A DNA stretch of 64,000 bases from Rhodobiaceae bacterium (lineage in GTDB: Bacteria > Pseudomonadota > Alphaproteobacteria > Rhizobiales > Tepidamorphaceae): contig JACKJR010000001.1 in assembly GCA_020637855.1 (NCBI GenBank), forward strand, positions 992,001 through 1,056,000, given 5' to 3'. The notes below the pieces were generated by a model. That model saw only the letters and a list, made by a program, of their open reading frames with translations, did no database searches and had not been told where the DNA came from. Below are positions 24,707 to 31,957 of the stretch, piece by piece. Both the position numbers and the translations under genes were made by a program. Within the stretch, counting starts at the first letter, position 1. The number at the start of each line of letters is the position of its first letter.

Positions 24707-25282
24707 TCAAGCACTCCGATGCGACAGAAGGCTCACGGCCGCCATCCCGGCTGACTGGATGTATTGCGTATCCCCGTGGATGAGTGAAAGGCTCGTGCTT
24801 CCCTCGATCAGAGCCATGATCTGCCGGGCAAGCTGAACCGCATCTGCAACCCCCTTCGTTGCAAGCAAGTCTGCAAGCCAGGTTTCGACGCTTGCCTTGT
24901 GTGAACTTGCCGCGCGTCTTGCAGGGTGGCCGGGCAAATCCGCAAGTTCCGCGGCAATACGCGAAAAGCCGGAACCCAGCCAGGGGTCGCGCTCGGCCCA
25001 ACTCTTCAAGGCTTCGAATAGGTTCCCGATCAATTCAGCAGGCTCAGCCGTTTCCGGCCCAATCCATGTCCGGAATTGCGGTAACAGATGCCGGTGCAGG
25101 TCTTCCAGAGCGGCGGCGGCAATGTCGTCCTTGCTCTTGAAGTGATAGTAGATGGTGCGCTTTGTCAGCTTGGCGTGCTCTGCAATGGCATCGACGCTAA
25201 CCCGCGAAAATCCTTCGCGATAGAACAAAGAGTACGCGGATTTCAGGATGCGGTCTTTGGTGCCGTGTGTGTCTGGTTTCAT
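24707..25282 (-). CDS. TetR-family transcriptional regulator
   Basis: The 191-residue protein has an N-terminal TetR helix-turn-helix (~8-55: DRILKSAYSLFYREGFSRVS and LTKRTIYYHFKSKDDI) and an all-helical ligand domain. It is divergent from the MFS gene at 25401, the usual arrangement for a repressor controlling an efflux pump. An 8-bp palindrome at 25299-25306 in the shared intergenic region is a candidate operator. The pair sits between intact glmS and a displaced glmS 3' fragment, indicating joint acquisition. Confidence 0.92.
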   Translation of the reverse strand: MKPDTHGTKDRILKSAYSLFYREGFSRVSVDAIAEHAKLTKRTIYYHFKSKDDIAAAALEDLHRHLLPQFRTWIGPETAEPAELIGNLFEALKSWAERDPWLGSGFSRIAAELADLPGHPARRAASSHKASVETWLADLLATKGVADAVQLARQIMALIEGSTSLSLIHGDTQYIQSAGMAAVSLLSHRSA

Positions 25283-25298
25283 CCAGCTTATGTATACC

Positions 25299-25306
25299 CA
25301 CTAGTG
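25299..25306. promoter_or_regulatory. Palindrome in TetR-MFS intergenic region (candidate operator core)
   Basis: CACTAGTG is a perfect 8-bp palindrome 16 bp upstream of the tetR start, in the only intergenic space between the divergent genes. The core ACTAGT also forms the centre of the larger operator-like palindrome at 36552-36573 before the other TetR gene. Confidence 0.4.
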
Positions 25307-25400
25307 AGACGACACAAATTTCATCCGGTGCAATAACCAGGGCGTGAGCATCCTGTACCCGCCAAGCGGATCAGCCTTCGTAATTGAAAGGTGAATTCCC

Positions 25401-26609
25401 ATGGACGAAGCCGTCAGTCCGCCAGAACCGTTTTATCGTTGGGTCATCGTTATCGCCGCAGCGCTCGTGCTTGGCATTGCCATGGGGACGCTCGTGAATG
25501 GGCTTTCGGCCTTTGTCGTGCCGCTTGAAGCTCATTTCGGCTGGGAGAGGGCCGAGGTTGCCGCAATCAATTCATTCGGTCTGATCGGCATCGCGTTGGG
25601 CGGCGTTGCCATGGGATACCTTGCAGACCGGATTGCGATACGGGTGGTTTGCTTGTTGGGAGCAGCGAGCCTGTCGCTGTCACTTCTGCTCGCCGCTCAC
25701 GCGCAATCGCTATGGCAATTCTATGCACTGTTTTTCGTGGCAGGTGCCATCGGCGGCGGTGCGCTTTTTGCACCCGTAGTCGCGCTGGTCGGTGGCTGGT
25801 TTCGAACCGGTGCCGGTCTTGCGATCGGGATCGCATCGGCTGGACAGGCACTGGGGCAGGGCCTGGTGCCTTATGGTGCCGGCTATGTGATCGAGACATC
25901 GGGATGGCAGGCTGCGCTAACGGTTCTTGGAATTTTTTCCGCCGCTACGATCATTCCCTTATCCATTTTGATGCGCAAACCGCCGGATATGGCTGTTCAG
26001 TCCGTCGGTGCGAGCAGTGAAGCGCAGGGTCTTTCCTTGCGGATTGTGCTTCCCGCACTCTCATTGGCCGTATTGGGTTGCTGCGCCGGGATGTCCGTGC
26101 CCTTGATACATCTGGTTCCGCTCATTCAGGGCGTTTGCGGCGTAGGCGCGGAGGCGGGCGGTCCCTTGCTCCTGCTTCTTGTCACCGCGATTGGAGGGCG
26201 CATTTTTTTCGGTCGCCTCGCCGATATGATTGGCCCCTTGCGGGCATGGCTGGCTGCCACGGCATGGCAAACCGCCCTGATGCTGGGGTTCATGCTACTG
26301 GGATCGATCCAGGAATTCTGGCTCTTCGCGCCGCTCTACGGATTTGGCTATGGCGGGGTGATGACCGGTGTTCTGGTCTCGGTGCGCATGCTGACGCCGG
26401 CATCGCGCAGAGCATCGGCCACCGGCATCGTGCTGGCATTCGCATGGTTCGGCCATGCCCTTGGCGGCTGGCAGGGCGGTTTCTTTTTCGACCTCACAGG
26501 CGCTTATTTCTGGACGTTTGCCAACGCGGCACTGTTCGGCCTGCTGAATCTGGCGATCGTCAGCATGCTCTATTTTACCACGCGCAGAAGCATGGCCGCC
26601 GCAGTTTGA
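25401..26609 (+). CDS. MFS transporter
   Basis: The 402-residue protein has twelve predicted transmembrane helices and the inter-helix 2/3 motif (GVAMGYLADRIAIRVV) of the major facilitator superfamily. The overall style (FVVPLEAHFGWERAEVAAIN; AGWFRTGAGL-like stretch in TM4-5) fits the monocarboxylate/oxalate-formate-like clade annotated as 'MFS transporter' in rhizobia. The substrate is unknown. It is probably repressed by the divergent TetR gene. A remnant of glmS begins 18 bp after its stop codon, so the gene is at the right-hand end of an inserted segment. Confidence 0.93.
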   Translation: MDEAVSPPEPFYRWVIVIAAALVLGIAMGTLVNGLSAFVVPLEAHFGWERAEVAAINSFGLIGIALGGVAMGYLADRIAIRVVCLLGAASLSLSLLLAAHAQSLWQFYALFFVAGAIGGGALFAPVVALVGGWFRTGAGLAIGIASAGQALGQGLVPYGAGYVIETSGWQAALTVLGIFSAATIIPLSILMRKPPDMAVQSVGASSEAQGLSLRIVLPALSLAVLGCCAGMSVPLIHLVPLIQGVCGVGAEAGGPLLLLLVTAIGGRIFFGRLADMIGPLRAWLAATAWQTALMLGFMLLGSIQEFWLFAPLYGFGYGGVMTGVLVSVRMLTPASRRASATGIVLAFAWFGHALGGWQGGFFFDLTGAYFWTFANAALFGLLNLAIVSMLYFTTRRSMAAAV

Positions 26610-26626
26610 CGTGTGGATGACGGGGC

Positions 26627-26665
26627 CAGCCGCGCAATCTGGCGAAGCCGGTGACAGTTGCGTAA
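26627..26665 (+). pseudogene. Decayed copy of the glmS 3' end (last 12 codons plus stop)
   Basis: The segment reads QPRNLAKPVTVA-stop, against QPRNLAKSVTVE-stop at the end of intact glmS (24653-24691). The first 21 nucleotides are identical and about 34 of 39 match overall. It is in the same orientation, ~1.97 kb downstream, immediately after the MFS gene and four bases before the end of the convergent thioesterase gene. It marks the original end of glmS, or the other boundary, of a TetR-MFS insertion. Confidence 0.85.
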
Positions 26666-26668
26666 ATG

Positions 26669-27094
26669 CTAAGACGGCTGTCCGGAGGATTTTTCCAGCA
26701 AACCGCTGTCGAACCGCTTGCGGTTGATCACGAACCGTTCGTGCGTTCCCTTGGAAATCAGGTCTCTCTCGTCAAAGGCCTCGATGGAAAAGACCAGGCG
26801 CTTGCCGTCGATCTCCACAAGCTCGACGTTTGCCGAGACTTCCATGCCGATGGGGGTGGCGGCTTGGTGGCTCACATTGACATGTGTTCCGACCGTCTGC
26901 TCGCCTTCGTCGAGATGCGGCATCAGCGCCTTGATGCATGCCCATTCGATGAAACCGACCATGAAACCCGTCGCGAAAACCTCCGGCATGGCGCAGAACT
27001 CGTCCGATTCCGGATACAGGCTGGGCACGGTTTTTCTGTCTGTCACCACGAATTTGTGAGTGAGGCTTATGCCGGGAACGAGTGAGGGTTTCAT
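26669..27094 (-). CDS. Thioesterase, fluoroacetyl-CoA-thioesterase-like hot-dog fold
   Basis: The 141-residue protein has hot-dog-fold features and keeps the catalytic trio of the FlK-type family at the same numbering: Thr42 (VFATGFMVG), Glu50 (FIEWACIKAL) and His76 (NVSHQAATPIG). Most relatives are general short acyl-CoA thioesterases of unknown substrate, so defluorinating detoxification should not be assumed. It is convergent with glmS/MFS; the glmS remnant ends four bases from its stop codon. No operon partner is evident. Confidence 0.85.
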   Translation of the reverse strand: MKPSLVPGISLTHKFVVTDRKTVPSLYPESDEFCAMPEVFATGFMVGFIEWACIKALMPHLDEGEQTVGTHVNVSHQAATPIGMEVSANVELVEIDGKRLVFSIEAFDERDLISKGTHERFVINRKRFDSGLLEKSSGQPS

Positions 27095-27229
27095 GGTGTA
27101 TTCTCGCCAGGAATTCTGATGATTACAGGCAATGGTTATGCCGGGCAGATCGGCCTGCCAGCGGTTGGCGCGCGCGAACCTTATAAAGGCGGCAGGTTCA
27201 GGCGGACAATTGCGACGAAGGGCTAGCCC

Positions 27230-27853
27230 TCAAATCTTGCTGCGCGCAAGCAGGGTCCAGGTACGCAAGTCGGCGATGACCTTTGCGGTTGCAGCAAGAA
27301 CCAGGGCACAAAGAATTCCCTTCGACACGGTCCCCATCGTTCCCTCGATCAGCAGTGCATGCACGACGCTGCAGGCCGCAATCAGCATCACGAATGCCGT
27401 GTGGCCGAGGCGCCAGATCCTTGGCCGGATACGCAGCGGTTTACGCAGGGCAGCCAGCAGGGCCGCGCCGAATACCGCCCACATGGCGACAACGCCAAAG
27501 GGGGAGAATGGCGTCGGTGAGGTGAAGAGCAGTGCGTCGATCACGTCGGGCGGGCTGGTCACCCATAGACCCGCGACATGGCTTGCGACCACCATGACGA
27601 GCGCAATCCCGACCGCGCGATGAACGCGCCGCCCGCGTTGCGCGGGCAAGCCGGGCAGATACCCGCCCGCCAGCAAGGGTTGAATGAGGACGAGCGCCAT
27701 CGCGGTCACTCCCGCCAGACCGGCCGCGATGTAAACCGGCTGGCGCCACGCCAGCAGCGGACTTGTCGCGGCGATGACGATGGGAACGGCGATGGCCACC
27801 ACAAGTGCGGTCCAAATCAGGATCGCCTGGATTGGAACACGGCCGCCAGCCAC
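27230..27853 (-). CDS. Ferric-reductase-like transmembrane protein
   Basis: The 207-residue protein has about six transmembrane helices with paired histidines suited to haem b (RRVHRAVGIALVMVVASHVA and RLGHTAFVMLIAACSVVHAL), as in ferric-reductase-like/cytochrome-b-type domains. It lacks the FAD/NAD-binding part of full ferric reductases, so it would have to pass electrons to or from a partner. It begins 5 bp after the stop of the Tat-exported dioxygenase-like gene, and the two form an operon. A role in periplasmic redox chemistry is inference. Confidence 0.8.
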   Translation of the reverse strand: MAGGRVPIQAILIWTALVVAIAVPIVIAATSPLLAWRQPVYIAAGLAGVTAMALVLIQPLLAGGYLPGLPAQRGRRVHRAVGIALVMVVASHVAGLWVTSPPDVIDALLFTSPTPFSPFGVVAMWAVFGAALLAALRKPLRIRPRIWRLGHTAFVMLIAACSVVHALLIEGTMGTVSKGILCALVLAATAKVIADLRTWTLLARSKI

Positions 27854-27858
27854 ACCTG

Positions 27859-28371
27859 TCAGGCCGGCTGAAGCACGAAGTGCGCGCTGAGGCTCGTGTC
27901 ATGCGTGCTTGGCATCACGGGGCGCAGGAAGACGGTCCTGAATGCGCCGCCACTAACATCGGCATCATAGGCGAGGTGGCCGTGCGGCTGACCGAATGCA
28001 GGGACGATCTGCGGCATCTCCAGACGGAACGTACCGTCCGCGCCCGTGAGCGTTGCGCCGTGGCTGTGCGGATCGCGCTCATGCCCCTCGGTCGTGTGCG
28101 CCCAGATCTGGATGCGTACGCCCTCAAGCGGTGCACCGTCGCCGGCGCGGCGTACGCTGCCGCTCATCAAGAATCCCCCGCCACCGATGCGCTCAACGAT
28201 CGGCGCACCGGGAAGATAGTTGTTCGATCCGCCACGCATCGACGAGGTGGCCGCAAGGCCTTGCGCGCGGGCAGGAGTGAGAAGACCCGAAACGCCAGTC
28301 GTCAAAGCCACTCCGGCGGTGGCTGCACCGGCTGCGAGTATGCTGCGGCGGGTCGGCTGGTTCTGTCTCAT
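27859..28371 (-). CDS. Tat-exported intradiol-dioxygenase-like protein
   Basis: The 170-residue protein has a twin-arginine signal (TRRSILAAGAATAGVALTTG, cleavage near ARAQ). The mature part shows the beta-sandwich pattern of intradiol ring-cleavage dioxygenases (PLEGVRIQIWAH, GADGTFRLEMP, QPHGHLAYDAD). The usual two Tyr iron ligands are not obvious, though His residues in TEGHERDPHSHG and PHGH could bind metal. A typical catechol dioxygenase reaction is therefore doubtful. It is followed 5 bp later by the ferric-reductase-like membrane gene, which suggests a periplasmic redox pair. Confidence 0.75.
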   Translation of the reverse strand: MRQNQPTRRSILAAGAATAGVALTTGVSGLLTPARAQGLAATSSMRGGSNNYLPGAPIVERIGGGGFLMSGSVRRAGDGAPLEGVRIQIWAHTTEGHERDPHSHGATLTGADGTFRLEMPQIVPAFGQPHGHLAYDADVSGGAFRTVFLRPVMPSTHDTSLSAHFVLQPA

Positions 28372-28681
28372 GTCATCAATCCTGAGTGGCCTGTCGTGCG
28401 GATGCCGGCTTGTAGGAATTATTCAGCTATTTGGGGCGATGGACAGGCGATGGTGCTATCCTCACGGTTTCGTGATGGATGATGTCGGAACCTGCCGCAC
28501 ACCGTGGCGATGCCTGTCTGTGGAACATTGGGGAATCCAATCCACGCCGGCTTCAAGACGTAGGATAAAATCTCCCGACGTCGCTCATGAGCCGAATGGC
28601 AGACGTAACACGCGCCAGATTGTGCCATGCGTGCTAGCGTATGATCGCCTTACAGCCACTCTGCCTGCAAAGGATTTGCTC
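28372..28681. other. Intergenic region, no gene seen
   Basis: These 310 bp separate the divergent Tat-protein gene and the cupin gene and must hold both promoters. Short open frames here lack ribosome-binding sites and family features. A CAAAGGA site at its right end belongs to the cupin start. Confidence 0.5.
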
Positions 28682-29017
28682 GTGCCCTATCCTGATTTCA
28701 TTATGTCCTTCCCCGGCATTGACGTGCCGTTCCCCGAAGATGTCGTGCAGACTGCTGTCGTGAAATCGGACGATGCTCTGGTGGTCTTCTTCACTTTCCT
28801 AAAGGATATGGTGCTGCCCATGCATTCGCATGGGGCGCAATGGGGCACCGTCGTCGAGGGGGAAATCGAGTTCACCATAGGCGGCGAGACGAGGATCTAC
28901 CGGGCAGGTGACAGCTACTCGATTCCTGCCGGTGTCGAGCACGGGGCGGTGATCAAGGCGGGAGCGCGCGTCATCGACGTTTTCGAAGAAACTGACCGGT
29001 ATGCGGTAAAACGCTGA
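28682..29017 (+). CDS. Cupin-domain protein
   Basis: The GTG at 28682 is chosen because AAAGGA lies 7 nt upstream; a much longer in-frame frame exists but has no matching site. The 111-residue product is a single conserved cupin barrel: motif 1 is MHSHGAQWGTVVEGEIEFTI with the metal ligands His, His and Glu, and motif 2 is GDSYSIPAGVEHGAVI. Such small cupins bind a metal and have varied roles. No substrate can be inferred and neighbours give no strong clue. Confidence 0.82.
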   Translation: MPYPDFIMSFPGIDVPFPEDVVQTAVVKSDDALVVFFTFLKDMVLPMHSHGAQWGTVVEGEIEFTIGGETRIYRAGDSYSIPAGVEHGAVIKAGARVIDVFEETDRYAVKR

Positions 29018-29168
29018 CGCATGGCGGTAAGGCCTGCCCGGAGGGCCCTGCTGATCCCGGCCTTCAGGCCGCCTACATATCCACAGGGCAGTCATGGCCA
29101 GCAGGATGGTGGCAATGACTTTCGCCATTCCCGGCGCTTCTGTCAGTGCGAATAGCAATGCGCCCAGC

Positions 29169-29390
29169 TCAATGCCCGCGCTTGTCCTGCCACGACATGA
29201 TTTGCGGCTCGAAGCGCTGATCGCAAAGCAGCCGCATCTCCAGCGCCGCGATTTCGCTTTCAGGCACATCCATCGCGCATACCGTTATGGAACCGTCATC
29301 GTGTTGCGGGAAAACCCGTCGAAAGTTGATGGCGAAATATGTCGTTTCACCGGATGCAAATGGTGCAGACGTGATAAGTTTCCAAATCAT
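29169..29390 (-). CDS. Small hypothetical protein (73 aa), low confidence
   Basis: A 73-codon frame (MIWKLITSAPFASGETTYFA...) has protein-like composition, with alternating hydrophobic strands (FAINFRRVF) and an amphipathic helix (SEIAALEMRLLC). No family is recognised and no good ribosome-binding site is present; slightly longer starts exist. It occupies the ~400-bp gap between the cupin and DUF502 genes, which otherwise shows nothing. It may be chance. Confidence 0.3.
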   Translation of the reverse strand: MIWKLITSAPFASGETTYFAINFRRVFPQHDDGSITVCAMDVPESEIAALEMRLLCDQRFEPQIMSWQDKRGH

Positions 29391-29422
29391 GCGGTGCATA
29401 CCGCGCACGTGAAGGCATGCTG

Positions 29423-30202
29423 ATGACCAGTGAGAAACCCGCCGGAAAGGGCAGGGAAGAGCACACGCTTGGCGAGGCGCTGCACCTTGAGCAACTGACG
29501 GCGCCGCCGAAGAAGCCGGGTCTTGGTACGCGTTTCCGCAATTACTTCCTCACGGGCTTTGTCATTGCGGCCCCGCTCAGCATCACCGCCTACCTGACGT
29601 GGTCGTTTGTCGCCTGGGTCGATACCTGGGTAAAGCCGCTGATTCCCAAGCATTACAACCCGGACAACTACCTGCCGTTCACGATCCCCGGTGTCGGGCT
29701 GTTGGTGGCGATCCTGTTCATAACGCTGCTCGGCGCGCTGACCGCAAACCTGTTCGGCCGTACCGTGCTGAAGTTCGGCGAAGGTCTGCTCGACCGCATG
29801 CCGCTGGTCCGTTCGCTCTACAAGGCGCTGAAACAGATTTTCGAGACGGTGCTGAGCCAGTCGCAGGGCAGCTTCGAAAAGGTCGGCCTGATGGAGTTCC
29901 CGCGAAGGGAATCCTGGGTCATCGTCTTCATCTCCACCGCAACGCGCGGCGAGGTGCTGCACAGGGTCGGCGAGGGGGAGGACATGTGGTCGGTCTTCAT
30001 GCCGACCGTGCCGAACCCGACCAGTGGTTTCCTGATGTTCGTGCCGCAGAAGGATGTCGTCCTTCTCGACATGACGGTCGAGGAGGCCGCAAAGCTTGCC
30101 ATCTCCGCAGGGCTTGTCATCCCGCCGTTCAAGGACGCGAATGATGCCAAGGCCCATGTCGAGGCGGAAGTGGCGGAGAGACGCAGCAAGGAACCGGCGT
30201 AA
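29423..30202 (+). CDS. DUF502-family inner-membrane protein
   Basis: The start MTSEKPAGKG (29423) has GAAGG 7 nt upstream; an ATG two codons earlier is too close to that site. The protein has two transmembrane helices (YFLTGFVIAAPLSITAYLTW and FTIPGVGLLVAILFITLLG) and the family's conserved region DRMPLVRSLYKALKQI and FPRRESWVIVFIST. DUF502 proteins are of unknown function and lie between glmS and recG in many Hyphomicrobiales. It therefore belongs to the ancestral backbone here. Confidence 0.93.
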   Translation: MTSEKPAGKGREEHTLGEALHLEQLTAPPKKPGLGTRFRNYFLTGFVIAAPLSITAYLTWSFVAWVDTWVKPLIPKHYNPDNYLPFTIPGVGLLVAILFITLLGALTANLFGRTVLKFGEGLLDRMPLVRSLYKALKQIFETVLSQSQGSFEKVGLMEFPRRESWVIVFISTATRGEVLHRVGEGEDMWSVFMPTVPNPTSGFLMFVPQKDVVLLDMTVEEAAKLAISAGLVIPPFKDANDAKAHVEAEVAERRSKEPA

Positions 30203-30220
30203 GGCGCTCCGGCTTGGACG

Positions 30221-30622
30221 CTAGAGATAATCCTCGGATCGGCTGGTAGGATCGCTGCGGTCGCGCTCGTAGTGATGCTTCAGTGGAAACGGTGGCAGCC
30301 ATGCCTCGCGGCGGATGGTCCAGCTTTCATAGGTCGGCATGAACTGGTCCGGTGCGTCGAGCGCGCCCAGGTTTACCTCGACCTCGTCGCCGCTGCGCCC
30401 GAACACCGGCGAGCCGCAGCGCGGGCAGAAAAACCGCCCGGTGTAGCCGCGTGGTTCTCCCGTGACCGTCACGGCATCCTGCGGAAATATCGCGGAGGCA
30501 TGAAACAGCGCCCCGTGATGCTTGCGGCAATCCAGACAATGGCAAAGGCCTACCCGGTACGGGCGTCCAGTCGCCACAAATCGCACCTCTCCGCACAGGC
30601 AGCCGCCGGTGAACCGCTCCAT
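30221..30622 (-). CDS. GFA-family (glutathione-dependent formaldehyde-activating-like) zinc protein
   Basis: The 133-residue protein has the zinc ligands of the Gfa/CENP-V fold in order: GGCLCGEVRF, CHCLDCRKHHG and FFCPRCGSPVF. The central segment (ALFHASAIFPQDAVTVTG) matches family members. True glutathione-formaldehyde adduct formation is established only for a few members, and most relatives are of unknown function. It is convergent with the DUF502 gene. Confidence 0.9.
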   Translation of the reverse strand: MERFTGGCLCGEVRFVATGRPYRVGLCHCLDCRKHHGALFHASAIFPQDAVTVTGEPRGYTGRFFCPRCGSPVFGRSGDEVEVNLGALDAPDQFMPTYESWTIRREAWLPPFPLKHHYERDRSDPTSRSEDYL

Positions 30623-31052
30623 GGCGCGTCTCCTTGTAAAAAGTCAGTCGCCCGTACGCTGTGCCGGACGAATGGATATGGCAGGCCAGTCATACGGATG
30701 GTTCGTGGCTGGCAAGTTCCGTGACTTGTGACACCGCCAAGATGATTGGCAAAAGCCGGTTTTTCAACGGCTGAGGAAAGCGTGTGGGTCGGCTCTGCGG
30801 GTGGTTCCAACAAGATGCCAAAACAGCGTCGTGTGATCCTGGCTGAAGAGATGGAGCAGGGCGAGCAGGGCATCATTTCCAGCATGTCGAGATGGATCGG
30901 TGAATAGGCGGTTGCCGGTTGCCGGCCTGCGGCCGTTTGCTGGATGCGGCTATTGCGGCAAAGGAGCTGTTTGGTGCGTGTTGCCGAAGCCCAACTGTCG
31001 GGATACCGTGACAGGCCGGCTTGGACGAGACGGCCTTTCGGTGTCCGGGGTC
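30623..31052. other. 430-bp gap containing a recG fragment
   Basis: No credible gene lies here. The right half of the gap contains the decayed recG 3' fragment (30826-30900). The rest is presumably the promoter region of the GFA gene and the upstream region of the dioxygenase-like gene. Open frames crossing it on either strand read through neighbouring genes and lack start signals. Confidence 0.5.
30826..30900 (-). pseudogene. Decayed fragment of the recG 3' end
   Basis: Two blocks match the 3' end of intact recG in the same orientation. The first (~30875-30899) is a near-perfect 24-bp match that reads PIHLDMLEM (intact recG AIHLDMLEM). After a ~75-nt deletion the second reads, in a shifted frame, ALLALLHLFSQDH against ALRALLYLFDRDH. 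Together they correspond to the last ~50 codons of RecG. The fragment lies ~1.06 kb downstream of the intact recG stop, with the phytanoyl-CoA-dioxygenase-like gene in between. Confidence 0.8.
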
Positions 31053-31916
31053 ATGCGCGCTCTTAGCGAAAACCAGATTGAAACGTTCCGCCGCGACGGC
31101 GCGATCGTGGTGGAAAATGCCGTTACTCCGGAAGCTCTCGGAGAACTTCGGGCGACGTTTTCCGGGTGGGTCGAAGAGAGCCGCGCACATGACGCGCCCT
31201 ACGGGCAGATCTGTGACGGACGCCCCCGGTTCGACATCGAGGACGACCATGCGCCGGATCACCCGTCGCTGCGGCGGGTCGCTTCGCCCACCGATGTGTC
31301 CGACATCTACGCCTCCGTCGCCTTTGACAGCGCAATGACCGACATGGCCGCCGATCTTTTGGGGCCGGATGTGCGTTTCCACCATGCCAAGGTGAACTCC
31401 AAACTGCCGCACACGAAGACCGTGGTGAAGTGGCATCAGGATTTCCCGTTCGACCCGCATTCCAATGACGACACGCTCACGGCTCTGCTTTTCCTCGAAA
31501 CAGTGACCGAGGAGAATGGCCCGCTCATGATCGTGCCCGGCTCCCATCGCGGCCCCTTGCTGTCGCATTTCCAGGACGGCGTTTTTACCGGAGCGGTATC
31601 GCAAGAACATGTCGCCCGTTTCGAGGCAGAGGCCGTCCCCTGCACGGGCCCGGCGGGCGCAGTCTGTTTCATGCACAGCCGCGTCGCGCATGCGTCTACC
31701 GCCAACAACTCCGCGTCGCCAAGGACGCTCTACATCGTCACATACGCCGCCGCGGACGCAGCACCTCTTTCCCCCGTCGCGGTGCCCAGCCCGCATCAGG
31801 GCCGGATCGTGCGCGGACGCGAGCCGGGGCGCATCCGTTCAATGAATTTCGAAATCGAGACCCCGGTTATCCCGAAAGGCGCATCCTTTTTCTCCCAGCA
31901 GGCCGGGAAAGACTGA
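31053..31916 (+). CDS. Phytanoyl-CoA dioxygenase-like (PhyH) Fe(II)/2-oxoglutarate enzyme
   Basis: The ATG at 31053 (MRALSENQIETFRRDGAIVV) fits the family N-terminus; 287 residues is normal length. Iron ligands are in WHQDFPFDPH (His and Asp) and a distal His in MHSRVAHASTAN, with the 2-oxoglutarate-binding Arg probably in NSASPRTLY. The PGSHRGPLLSH segment is typical of PhyH-family hydroxylases. The substrate is unknown. It lies between the 3' end of recG (convergent) and a recG 3' fragment, so it was probably gained by insertion next to recG. Confidence 0.88.
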   Translation: MRALSENQIETFRRDGAIVVENAVTPEALGELRATFSGWVEESRAHDAPYGQICDGRPRFDIEDDHAPDHPSLRRVASPTDVSDIYASVAFDSAMTDMAADLLGPDVRFHHAKVNSKLPHTKTVVKWHQDFPFDPHSNDDTLTALLFLETVTEENGPLMIVPGSHRGPLLSHFQDGVFTGAVSQEHVARFEAEAVPCTGPAGAVCFMHSRVAHASTANNSASPRTLYIVTYAAADAAPLSPVAVPSPHQGRIVRGREPGRIRSMNFEIETPVIPKGASFFSQQAGKD

Positions 31917-31957
31917 CGCCTGCTTGGGGCCGCGATCGTCTTTCCGCTTCATGACTC

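Noticed and set aside
26669..27094. Specific fluoroacetyl-CoA thioesterase
   Set aside because: The catalytic residues align, but most family members do not act on fluoroacetyl-CoA; a general thioesterase call is safer.
30873..31796. Minus-strand frame opposite the PhyH-like gene
   Set aside because: Shadow of the dioxygenase gene; no ribosome-binding site or domain. It did, however, draw attention to the recG fragment.
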